Origin: Burkholderiales bacterium UBA954
GTDB lineage: Bacteria > Pseudomonadota > Gammaproteobacteria > Burkholderiales > Burkholderiaceae_A
Reading direction: 5' to 3'
Assembly: GCA_002293155.1 (NCBI GenBank)
Contig: DBCQ01000038.1
Span: 1 to 5,008, forward strand
Length of the DNA stretch: 5,008 nt
Under the pieces are notes generated by a model, which was given only the letters and a program-made list of their open reading frames with translations, was not told the DNA's origin and searched no databases. Shown piece after piece: positions 1 to 5,008 of the stretch. Numbering within the stretch: the stretch's first letter is position 1; each line of letters starts with the position of its first letter. Both the position numbers and the translations under genes were made by a program.

Positions 1-630
1 GCTGGAGGGAACGAACGCTTGCGCTGAAATTGATGCATGCGACATGAATTGATCACGAACCTCTCCACCTACCTCAAATGCAGACGCACCAATCGCAGGG
101 CCAAGCCAAATCTTCCAAAGATCATCGCCATTTTGTTCGAACTGAAACATACGAGTGAGAGTCTTCTCGATCACTCCTGCGAGTAGGCCCCGCCAGCCTG
201 CGTGAATTGCTGCAATCTGGCCAGTACCCGGCCGCGCCACCAATAGCGGCAGACAGTCTGCTGTCATAACGCAGCAGACCTGCCCTGCTAATCGGGTCAT
301 TGAGGCATCCGCCTGCATCTCTCCTGCGGGAGCGTTAACCATACCCGCTAAATCAGGTTCATCGAGTGCGATGGCTCGGGTGCCATGAATCTGCTCAAGC
401 CATATGGGCTGGCTTGGGCATAGATCAGAGAGTTGCCGCCTATTTCTGGCAACACTCAAGGGGTCGTCTCCCACATGGTCGCCTAGGTTGAAGCTCGAAA
501 AATTACCGACAGAAGACCCCCCAAGACGGTCTGTTTGAAGGGCCGTAATCCCCTTGGGGAAAAATCCATCAACCCTCGCGATACCGGGAGCGATTGGGGT
601 TAGTTGGGCGGGCTCGCAGATTTTGATCAT
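1..630 (-). CDS. pgeF: Peptidoglycan editing factor PgeF / YfiH-family (laccase-domain) protein, 3'-truncated by window edge
   Basis: Reading the minus strand from the ATG at 630-628 gives 210 codons without a stop, and the frame is still open at base 1. The family signature is clear: an LEQIHGT segment with His82, TADCLPLL with Cys126, IHAGWRG with His143, and LGPAIG at residues 176-181. The His/Cys/His set forms the metal-binding active site in this family, and the 17-residue Cys-to-His spacing fits it. Known members are cytoplasmic. E. coli YfiH/PgeF removes wrongly built UDP-MurNAc-L-Ser precursors, and homologues also show purine nucleoside phosphorylase and adenosine deaminase activity; older annotation says 'polyphenol oxidase' or 'laccase'. 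Members usually run to about 240-265 residues, so roughly the last 30-55 are missing here. The start overlaps the rluD stop as ATGA and has no Shine-Dalgarno of its own, which suggests coupled translation. The rluD-pgeF order is also found in E. coli. Confidence 0.93.
   Translation of the reverse strand, partial: MIKICEPAQLTPIAPGIARVDGFFPKGITALQTDRLGGSSVGNFSSFNLGDHVGDDPLSVARNRRQLSDLCPSQPIWLEQIHGTRAIALDEPDLAGMVNAPAGEMQADASMTRLAGQVCCVMTADCLPLLVARPGTGQIAAIHAGWRGLLAGVIEKTLTRMFQFEQNGDDLWKIWLGPAIGASAFEVGGEVRDQFMSHASISAQAFVPSS
627..630 (-). other. ATGA stop/start overlap, rluD to pgeF
   Basis: On the minus strand the ATG of pgeF (630-628) and the TGA of rluD (629-627) share two bases. The 20 bases before the pgeF ATG contain no purine-rich Shine-Dalgarno, so pgeF is probably translated by ribosomes finishing rluD. 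The overlap is read directly from sequence; the coupling is inference. Confidence 0.8.
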
Positions 631-1706
631 TGGGAGCTTGGTAAGCTAATTCCTGCAAGGCCTAATAGCTCAATAAAATTTGCGGGCGGCTCCGCATTAA
701 ATCGAAGCGTTTCACCCAAAACGGGGTGGAGAAAGCTAAGCTTTTGAGCATGTAGCGCCTGCCCAGGCAGAAGACTCTCAATTGTCTTCGAACCACCGCT
801 TAGCCTTGATGAGTGGGGCCCGTACCGTGAATAGGTTCTATCTCCCACAATAGGATTCTTTATCGACTCTAAATGAACTCTTATCTGATGGGTCCTTCCG
901 GTCTCCAACTTGCACTCAAGGAGCGTCACCGGCATTCCAAAAAGATCCCCAGAACCCAGAGGCCGGACATGGGTGACCGCCTTTTTACCCTTGCCCTCAG
1001 GCAGAACCGACATCCGCTGACGGTCTCTGGGGTCGCGACCCATGTAGGTGCTGAGTGTCTGCCTAGCCACCCTGCCCCAGACGAGAGCAAGATACTGACG
1101 GGAGACAGTTCTGTCTTGGAGTTGACCCACCAAGCCCAGCTGGGCAGCAACGGACTTTGCCGCAACCATCAAGCCGGTCGTATCCTGATCGAGCCTGTGA
1201 ACAATACCCGACCGGGCGATGTGAGAGATGGCCGGAAAGTGGGCAATCAAACCATTAACTAGCGTTCCCGTTGCGTGGCCAGCGGCTGGATGCACAACGA
1301 GCCGCGATGGCTTATTGAGAACAATCACATCCTCATCTTCATAAACGATCGAAAGCGGCATCACCTCGGCCTGCCAGCTATTGACTGGCTCTGGATCCGG
1401 GGGACAGATGGACAATACCTGCCCAGTCCGCAGGCTCGCCCCCGCCTTGGGTATGCGGGCATCAATTGTCACAAATCCGTCTGCAATCCACCTCTGAATC
1501 TGTGAGCGCGAGACCTCTGGGTATAGCGTGGACAGAAACACATCAAGCCGTTGTCCAAGGCTTGCCTGATCGACCTCTAGGCTGCGCGCAGGCAGCGCGG
1601 AACTATGCGTGGCTTTGCTGGCCAAATCGCTATGTTCATCTACACCGCTATAATCCTCTGACCATTCCTCTAGGTCTTCAGAATCCTCATGAGCGCCGTC
1701 CTTCAT
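627..1706 (-). CDS. rluD: 23S rRNA pseudouridine synthase RluD (RluA/RluC/RluD family)
   Basis: This 359-residue protein has the full RluD architecture. An S4 RNA-binding domain spans about residues 42-105, beginning with the GQRLD segment at 51-55. The pseudouridine synthase domain spans about 118-340. The catalytic motif HRLDQDTTG starts at residue 170, with Asp173 as the expected nucleophile, and ETGRTHQIRVHL (268-279) is the conserved C-terminal motif. In E. coli RluD modifies U1911, U1915 and U1917 of helix 69 in 23S rRNA and supports late 50S assembly; RluC is the main alternative, but the neighbourhood (bamD divergent, pgeF downstream) favours RluD. The start at 1706 is supported by an AAGGA Shine-Dalgarno six bases upstream. 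It adds an acidic, low-complexity N-terminal tail: 12 of the first 28 residues are Asp or Glu. The E. coli protein lacks this tail. The 5' end overlaps the divergent bamD by 18 bp. Confidence 0.93.
   Translation of the reverse strand: MKDGAHEDSEDLEEWSEDYSGVDEHSDLASKATHSSALPARSLEVDQASLGQRLDVFLSTLYPEVSRSQIQRWIADGFVTIDARIPKAGASLRTGQVLSICPPDPEPVNSWQAEVMPLSIVYEDEDVIVLNKPSRLVVHPAAGHATGTLVNGLIAHFPAISHIARSGIVHRLDQDTTGLMVAAKSVAAQLGLVGQLQDRTVSRQYLALVWGRVARQTLSTYMGRDPRDRQRMSVLPEGKGKKAVTHVRPLGSGDLFGMPVTLLECKLETGRTHQIRVHLESIKNPIVGDRTYSRYGPHSSRLSGGSKTIESLLPGQALHAQKLSFLHPVLGETLRFNAEPPANFIELLGLAGISLPSSQ
1649..1654 (+). promoter_or_regulatory. Candidate -10 element of the bamD promoter
   Basis: The plus strand carries a perfect TATAAT 34 bases before the bamD ATG. 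That would place the transcription start near 1661 and give a leader of about 27 nt. The -35 region is poor: the best hexamer, TCGCTA at 1627-1632 with a 16-bp spacer, matches TTGACA at three of six positions, and there is no extended TG motif. The element sits within the codons of the acidic N-terminal tail of rluD on the opposite strand. A chance match cannot be excluded, but the position is right and no other good candidate was seen nearby. Confidence 0.5.
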
Positions 1707-2576
1707 CGTTTTTCCTTGCGAATCCCTCTCATTGCATTGATGCTTGCCACCCTTCTTGGGTCGGCACTCCTATCGGGTTGCGCCACCGATTCCCTCGCCC
1801 GCGATGAAACCCTTAAGTGGAGCGCAGACCGATTGTACGCAGAGGCGAAAGACGAGATGGGCTCCGGTAATTGGGCGGCCGCAATCAAACTTCTTGAGAA
1901 GCTTGAATCTCGCTACCCCTTTGGCCGCTATGCCCAGCAGGCCCAGATCGACACCGCCTATGCCCACTGGAAGGAAAACGAGAATGCATTAGCCCTGGCG
2001 GCCATTGATCGATTCATGAAGCTCTACCCCAATCACGACAATGTTGATTATGTCCTCTACTTAAAAGGCCTGATCAACTTTAACGATCGCGGCAGCCTCT
2101 TTACCTCAGTCACCGGAGAGGACTTATCCGAGCGGGATCCAAAAGCCGCCAGAGAAGCATTCGACAGCTTTAAAGAACTCGTCACCCGATTTCCAAAGAG
2201 TCAATATGCAGGCGACGCCTCTGAGCGGATGAGTTTCCTCATTAATATGTTGGCCTCCAACGATGTCCATGTGGCACGCTTTTATATGCGCCGCGGGGCA
2301 ACGCTCGCTGCGGTTAATCGTGCTCAGGCTGTTGTCAAACAATACCAGGATGCACCAGCGATTGAAGAGGCCTTGGCCATCATGATGGTGGGCTACCAGC
2401 AGCTTGGGCTTTCTGATCTAAGTGGCGATGCAAAGCGGGTATTGGTAAAAAACTTTCCCGATAGCGTCTACTTAAAGACCGGCTACGACCCCAAGATTCG
2501 CGGGGGTACAGAATCAGCCAGGCCTGGGCTTTGGACAAAATTCAATTCGAGTGTCTCCAAACTTAAGCCTTGGTAG
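1689..2576 (+). CDS. bamD: Outer membrane protein assembly factor BamD (ComL/YfiO lipoprotein)
   Basis: The 295-residue product is an essential lipoprotein of the BAM complex, which inserts beta-barrel proteins into the outer membrane from the periplasm. The N-terminus is a lipoprotein signal peptide: arginines at 7 and 11, a hydrophobic stretch at 12-27, and the lipobox LSGC with Cys31 as the lipidated residue. Ala32 follows, so there is no Asp+2 retention signal and outer-membrane sorting is expected. Tetratricopeptide-like helices follow, with BamD hallmarks such as RYPFGRYAQQAQ (75-86), YPNHDNVDYVLYLKG (113-127), ERDPKAAREAF (148-158) and a RGATLAAVNR segment near 202-211. The E. coli protein has 245 residues; the extra length is largely a basic C-terminal tail of about 37 residues after position 258. 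The start at 1689 is needed to keep the positively charged signal-peptide region, although its ribosome binding site is weak (TAGG at 1671-1674, 14 bases away). bamD is divergent from rluD, as in E. coli. Confidence 0.95.
   Translation: MSAVLHRFSLRIPLIALMLATLLGSALLSGCATDSLARDETLKWSADRLYAEAKDEMGSGNWAAAIKLLEKLESRYPFGRYAQQAQIDTAYAHWKENENALALAAIDRFMKLYPNHDNVDYVLYLKGLINFNDRGSLFTSVTGEDLSERDPKAAREAFDSFKELVTRFPKSQYAGDASERMSFLINMLASNDVHVARFYMRRGATLAAVNRAQAVVKQYQDAPAIEEALAIMMVGYQQLGLSDLSGDAKRVLVKNFPDSVYLKTGYDPKIRGGTESARPGLWTKFNSSVSKLKPW
1713..1717 (-). promoter_or_regulatory. Shine-Dalgarno (AAGGA) of rluD
   Basis: The minus strand reads AAGGA at 1717-1713, followed by six bases and then the rluD ATG at 1706. 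This good match and spacing is the main reason for accepting the upstream ATG, and hence the acidic N-terminal tail, over a TTG at 1625 that has no ribosome binding site. The site lies inside the signal-peptide codons of bamD on the other strand. Confidence 0.7.
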
Positions 2577-2580
2577 CACG

Positions 2581-2597
2581 TAAGCGCTTAGCGCTTA
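2581..2597. repeat. Short inverted repeat between convergent bamD and helicase genes
   Basis: TAAGCGC at 2581-2587 and GCGCTTA at 2591-2597 are perfect 7-bp arms around a TTA loop. This is the only clear hairpin in the 34-bp gap where the two convergent genes end, so it may help stop transcription from one or both sides. No T-run follows it on either strand, so a standard intrinsic terminator is not supported. The octamer CGCTTAAA also occurs twice here, at 2592-2599 and 2608-2615. Confidence 0.4.
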
Positions 2598-2610
2598 AAG
2601 CTGGTGACGC

Positions 2611-4611
2611 TTAAACTCTAGCCAGCGCTTTAAGCCAGACCTTGGCCTCCTCAACACAGCGGGTTCTCTTGAAGTCTGGAAGGCTGCGAATGATGCGCCT
2701 TCCGTAAGGTGTATCCGCTAAGCGTCGATCTCCAATCACCACTAATCCACGGTCTGATTCCGAGCGAATCAGACGACCAACACCTTGCTTGAGTTGAATA
2801 GCTGCCTCAGGAAGTTGTATTGAGGTAAAGGCATCCCTCCCCTGGCGCTCAAGCCATCGGGCGCGCGCCTCCAGAATCGGATCATCCGGCGGCGCAAAGG
2901 GAAGCTTATCAATCAAGACCATCACCAAGGCATCGCCCGGAACATCTACGCCCTCCCAGAAACTGTGGCTACCAATCAGGATTGCATTACCATGTGCTCG
3001 AAACTCTTCAATTAGCTGATGGCGGGGTATCTCTCCCTGCACCAAGAGCCGCCGATCGGGGTGTTCAATTACCCACCTCCCCATCCAGTCACGAGCATGA
3101 CCAACAGAACGATGAGATGTACAGAGAATAAAGATACCGCCGCCAACCGTGTTGATAAGATCAGCAATCTCAGGCTGATCAAGCAGCTGGGTAATTAGGT
3201 TAGGCGCCTTAGGATCAGGGAGTTTCTCGGGTACGAGCAAAAGCCCTTGAGCCTGGAAATCAAATGGGCTTGGTGCTATTAGAGTGCGGGCTTCCTCAAG
3301 GCCTAGACGCTCAAGAAAATGCGCAAATGACCCACCTATCGCAAGCGTTGCTGAAACAAAAATCCAAGCCCTCTGGTGCTTAACAATCTCTTGCTGAAAT
3401 TTATCGCGGATATCATAGGGTGTAATGTGAAGGGTTAGTGCGTAACGAGAGCTTTCCATCCAGCGAACAACCGGCGCATCAGAGTCTTGCTCGCAGAACA
3501 TTCCAAGGCGGCTAATCATCTCCTGGCTCAGCGCATGCAGCTGTGCGAGTTCAAGATGCCGTGATGCATTGACTTCGAGCACCTGGTTAATTGCAATTAC
3601 CGAATCGGTTACGGCATTGAGGGCCTCTTGCCAGCGGGTCTTTGAAGCCTGATCAAGCGAATCCCAGCCAATTCGTCTGTTGGTAAGAGGCTGCGTGTTG
3701 GGCTTTACATTCGCCTGCATACCGCCACCCAAAGCAGCACCCGGCATACAGAGCCGCAACTCCGCTGCTGCTTTCTCAATAGCCCCGCAGAGATCAGGCC
3801 AGGACGCCGCATCACGCGCATGCTGCAGACCAATGGCAAGACTATCGCGAGCCAGATGACCCAAGAGCTGGGTCGAGAGTGACTGACTAAAAAACTGTGT
3901 CGCGATATCGGCCAGTGCGTGAGCCTCATCAATCACCACATAGTCCACCGTAGGAAGTAGCTCCCCGAACCCTTCATCGCGTAACGCCATATCAGCACAC
4001 AACAAATGATGGTTCACCACAACGATATCGGCCTCGGCGGCGCGCTTGCGTGCCGCCATTACGTGACAGTCATTCACGCGAGGACAATTCTGGCCCAGGC
4101 AGTTCTCCCGAGTCGAGGTGGCCTGGGCCCAGACCGCTGCGCTCTCGGATACCGCAACACACTCGGAGATATCGCCCGTTGTTGTGTGTGAGGCGAAACG
4201 AACGATCTCGGTAAATGCTTGGGCGTCTTCTCGTCGTCCAAAGCGCCCTTCCTCTTTGTGCTGCTCCAGACGATAGAGGCAGAGATAATTGGAGCGGCCC
4301 TTTAATACCGAAATCTGGGCCGATACGCCCAAGGCAGATTTCAGGCGGGGTAGATCTCGAAGAAATAACTGATCCTGCAGGTGCCGGGTAGCTGTTGAGA
4401 TCAGTGCCTTACCCTGTGTCTGAAGTAACGGAGCAAGATAAGCAAATGTCTTTCCTACCCCCGTCCCGGCCTCAGCCACTAAGATCGTTCGCGATCCGAT
4501 CGTATCTTCAATCGCCTGGGCTAAAAGAATCTGGCCACTACGGGTCCGATAGCCCGGGGCTGCTCGGGACAGCGGCCCAGAGGAATCAAATAACTGCTCA
4601 AGCGGGGACAT
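2611..4611 (-). CDS. yoaA: ATP-dependent DNA helicase, YoaA/DinG family (superfamily 2, XPD-like, Fe-S)
   Basis: From the ATG at 4611 the product is 666 residues, close to E. coli YoaA (about 636). All positions use this start. Walker A GTGVGKT lies at 49-55 with Lys54. Four likely iron-sulfur ligands are Cys111, Cys171, Cys176 and Cys182, the last three in an NC-x4-C-x5-C cluster. The DEAH box is at 228-231 (VVIDEAHA), motif V (FWEGVDVPG) at 551-559, and motif VI (QGVGRLIR) at 609-616. The stretch from the Fe-S domain to past the DEAH box closely resembles YoaA, as remembered. Relatives unwind DNA 5' to 3' and act in repair of replication damage; E. coli YoaA binds the polymerase III chi subunit (HolC). 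The frame is open back to an ATG at 4695, but those 28 extra codons run through the DUF465 gene and do not look like family sequence. The chosen start overlaps that gene by 14 bp and has no clear Shine-Dalgarno, consistent with coupling. All catalytic motifs are intact. DinG is the alternative name. Confidence 0.9.
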   Translation of the reverse strand: MSPLEQLFDSSGPLSRAAPGYRTRSGQILLAQAIEDTIGSRTILVAEAGTGVGKTFAYLAPLLQTQGKALISTATRHLQDQLFLRDLPRLKSALGVSAQISVLKGRSNYLCLYRLEQHKEEGRFGRREDAQAFTEIVRFASHTTTGDISECVAVSESAAVWAQATSTRENCLGQNCPRVNDCHVMAARKRAAEADIVVVNHHLLCADMALRDEGFGELLPTVDYVVIDEAHALADIATQFFSQSLSTQLLGHLARDSLAIGLQHARDAASWPDLCGAIEKAAAELRLCMPGAALGGGMQANVKPNTQPLTNRRIGWDSLDQASKTRWQEALNAVTDSVIAINQVLEVNASRHLELAQLHALSQEMISRLGMFCEQDSDAPVVRWMESSRYALTLHITPYDIRDKFQQEIVKHQRAWIFVSATLAIGGSFAHFLERLGLEEARTLIAPSPFDFQAQGLLLVPEKLPDPKAPNLITQLLDQPEIADLINTVGGGIFILCTSHRSVGHARDWMGRWVIEHPDRRLLVQGEIPRHQLIEEFRAHGNAILIGSHSFWEGVDVPGDALVMVLIDKLPFAPPDDPILEARARWLERQGRDAFTSIQLPEAAIQLKQGVGRLIRSESDRGLVVIGDRRLADTPYGRRIIRSLPDFKRTRCVEEAKVWLKALARV

Positions 4612-4807
4612 CAGGCTGAAGCTGCATCTGAATTTGAGCGATCTGGTCTTTGAGTTGTAACTTTCTTTTCTTGAGTCGTCGAATCTGAAGCTCATCGCAC
4701 GAATCCGCCGATTCGAGTTGTGCGATCAAATGATCTAGCTCCCGGTGTTCACTCTCTAATTCAAGTAAACGCAGGTGCAGGGTTCGTACATCGTTAAGAA
4801 ATTTCAT
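4598..4807 (-). CDS. Small DUF465 / YdcH-family protein
   Basis: A 69-residue protein with the DUF465 pattern: a helix containing H-x-ELD (residues 21-25), a short turn near 32-37 containing Ser-Cys-Asp, and a second helix with LKKRKLQLKDQI at 45-56. It is very rich in Leu, Glu, Lys and Gln, has no signal peptide or membrane segment, and should fold as a cytoplasmic helical hairpin or coiled coil. Members are typically 60-80 residues, so it appears complete. The molecular function of the family is unknown. Its ATG shares one base with the stop of the upstream gene (TGATG), and its 3' end overlaps the helicase start by 14 bp, placing it in the middle of a coupled three-gene group. No clear Shine-Dalgarno precedes the start. 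The family match is by recognition of the motif, not by search. Confidence 0.83.
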   Translation of the reverse strand: MKFLNDVRTLHLRLLELESEHRELDHLIAQLESADSCDELQIRRLKKRKLQLKDQIAQIQMQLQPDVPA

Positions 4808-4809
4808 CA
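4805..4809 (-). other. TGATG stop/start overlap before the DUF465 gene
   Basis: On the minus strand the TGA (4809-4807) ending the upstream open frame shares its A with the ATG (4807-4805) of the DUF465 gene. The bases before it are C-rich with no Shine-Dalgarno, so re-initiation after the upstream gene is the likely route to translation. The overlap is seen directly; coupling is inferred. Confidence 0.65.
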
Positions 4810-5008
4810 GGGGGCCGCTACACGTCGGGCGCGGACACGTGCTCGCAATTCCGCCTCGATATCACGGATTGCCTGACGCTCTTTCTCTCGCCTGAGATCA
4901 AAAGTACGCATCTCCCGCAGATGCTCAGCCCGAATCTCTTCCATACAGCTGGCCGAGAAAAAGCGCTTCAGACAGGCCTCCTCTCGCTGCGCAAGATCAC
5001 GTTGAAAC
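4807..5008 (-). CDS. C-terminal part of an unrecognised charged helical protein (5' end beyond window)
   Basis: The minus strand gives 66 open codons from the right edge to a TGA at 4809-4807; the N-terminus lies outside the window. The segment is dominated by Arg (15) and Glu (10) with regularly spaced Leu, Ile and Ala, so one long amphipathic helix or coiled coil is expected. Near its beginning is a Cys-x8-Cys pair (CLKRFFSASC). I vaguely recall small betaproteobacterial proteins with a similar conserved Cys pair followed by an Arg/Glu-rich helix, some with signal peptides, in which case the cysteines could form a periplasmic disulfide; that recollection is unverified. The reading frame is supported by the precise TGATG junction with the DUF465 gene and by the absence of stops. 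No function can be assigned. It is probably the first visible member of the operon that continues into the DUF465 and helicase genes. Confidence 0.68.
   Translation of the reverse strand, partial: FQRDLAQREEACLKRFFSASCMEEIRAEHLREMRTFDLRREKERQAIRDIEAELRARVRARRVAAP

Noticed and set aside
873..1262. 129-codon open frame on the plus strand inside rluD
   Set aside because: It lies fully antisense to the well-supported rluD catalytic region, its product shows no domain-like pattern, and it is best explained as a shadow frame.
1623..1625. Alternative TTG start for rluD that would remove the overlap with bamD
   Set aside because: No Shine-Dalgarno precedes it, whereas the ATG at 1706 has AAGGA at ideal spacing. 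It is kept only as a minor possibility.
1716..1718. Alternative TTG start for bamD giving a shorter signal peptide
   Set aside because: It would give a plausible signal peptide but has no ribosome binding site, and the ATG at 1689 keeps an extra positive charge in the n-region.
1466..1807. 113-codon plus-strand open frame across the rluD/bamD junction
   Set aside because: It overlaps rluD on the opposite strand and bamD in another frame, with no recognisable protein features.
3705..3932. 75-codon minus-strand open frame inside the helicase gene
   Set aside because: It is an alternative frame within the helicase coding region, which is intact with all motifs in its own frame.
4395..4619. 74-codon plus-strand open frame opposite the helicase N-terminus
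   Set aside because: It is antisense to the Walker A region, with no protein signature or start signal.
1..5008. Search for mobile elements, CRISPR repeats, tRNA/rRNA genes, phage or defence genes
   Set aside because: No spaced direct repeats, transposase motifs, terminal inverted repeats or RNA-gene signatures were seen by eye. The window is filled by housekeeping-type genes with short or overlapping junctions.

Overview
The window reads as ordinary chromosomal core sequence from a Gram-negative betaproteobacterium, most likely Burkholderiales (Burkholderiaceae, possibly Polynucleobacter-like). The reasons are the divergent bamD / rluD-pgeF arrangement, a BamD lipoprotein with a long C-terminal tail, an RluD with an acidic N-terminal extension, and a small DUF465 (YdcH-like) gene directly in front of a YoaA/DinG-type helicase. 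Base composition looks even along the window. I see no mobile elements, tRNA or rRNA genes, CRISPR arrays or phage genes. The taxonomic placement is inference from protein style and gene order, not from a search.

Layout, left to right. Positions 1-630 (minus) hold the first 210 codons of pgeF (YfiH family), cut by the window edge. Positions 627-1706 (minus) hold rluD, the 23S rRNA pseudouridine synthase, whose stop overlaps the pgeF start in an ATGA junction. Positions 1689-2576 (plus) hold bamD, the outer-membrane assembly lipoprotein. It is divergent from rluD, and the two coding regions overlap head to head by 18 bp. A 34-bp gap with a short hairpin separates bamD from the convergent helicase gene at 2611-4611 (minus). 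Ahead of the helicase are a 69-codon DUF465 gene (4598-4807, minus) and the 3' end of an unrecognised charged, probably helical protein (4807-5008, minus).

The minus-strand genes form two tightly packed groups: charged protein / DUF465 / helicase on the right, and rluD / pgeF on the left. Every internal junction overlaps (1, 14 and 4 nt), which suggests co-transcription and translational coupling. Functions are housekeeping: outer-membrane protein insertion (BamD), ribosome maturation (RluD), peptidoglycan-precursor or purine-nucleoside quality control (PgeF) and DNA repair (helicase). No sequence longer than 300 bp lacks a gene.

Nothing here amounts to a new defence or mobile system. The most noteworthy points are the compact bamD/rluD control region, where each gene's apparent expression signal lies inside the other's coding sequence, the overlap-based correction of the helicase start, and the unrecognised CX8C-containing protein cut by the right edge.
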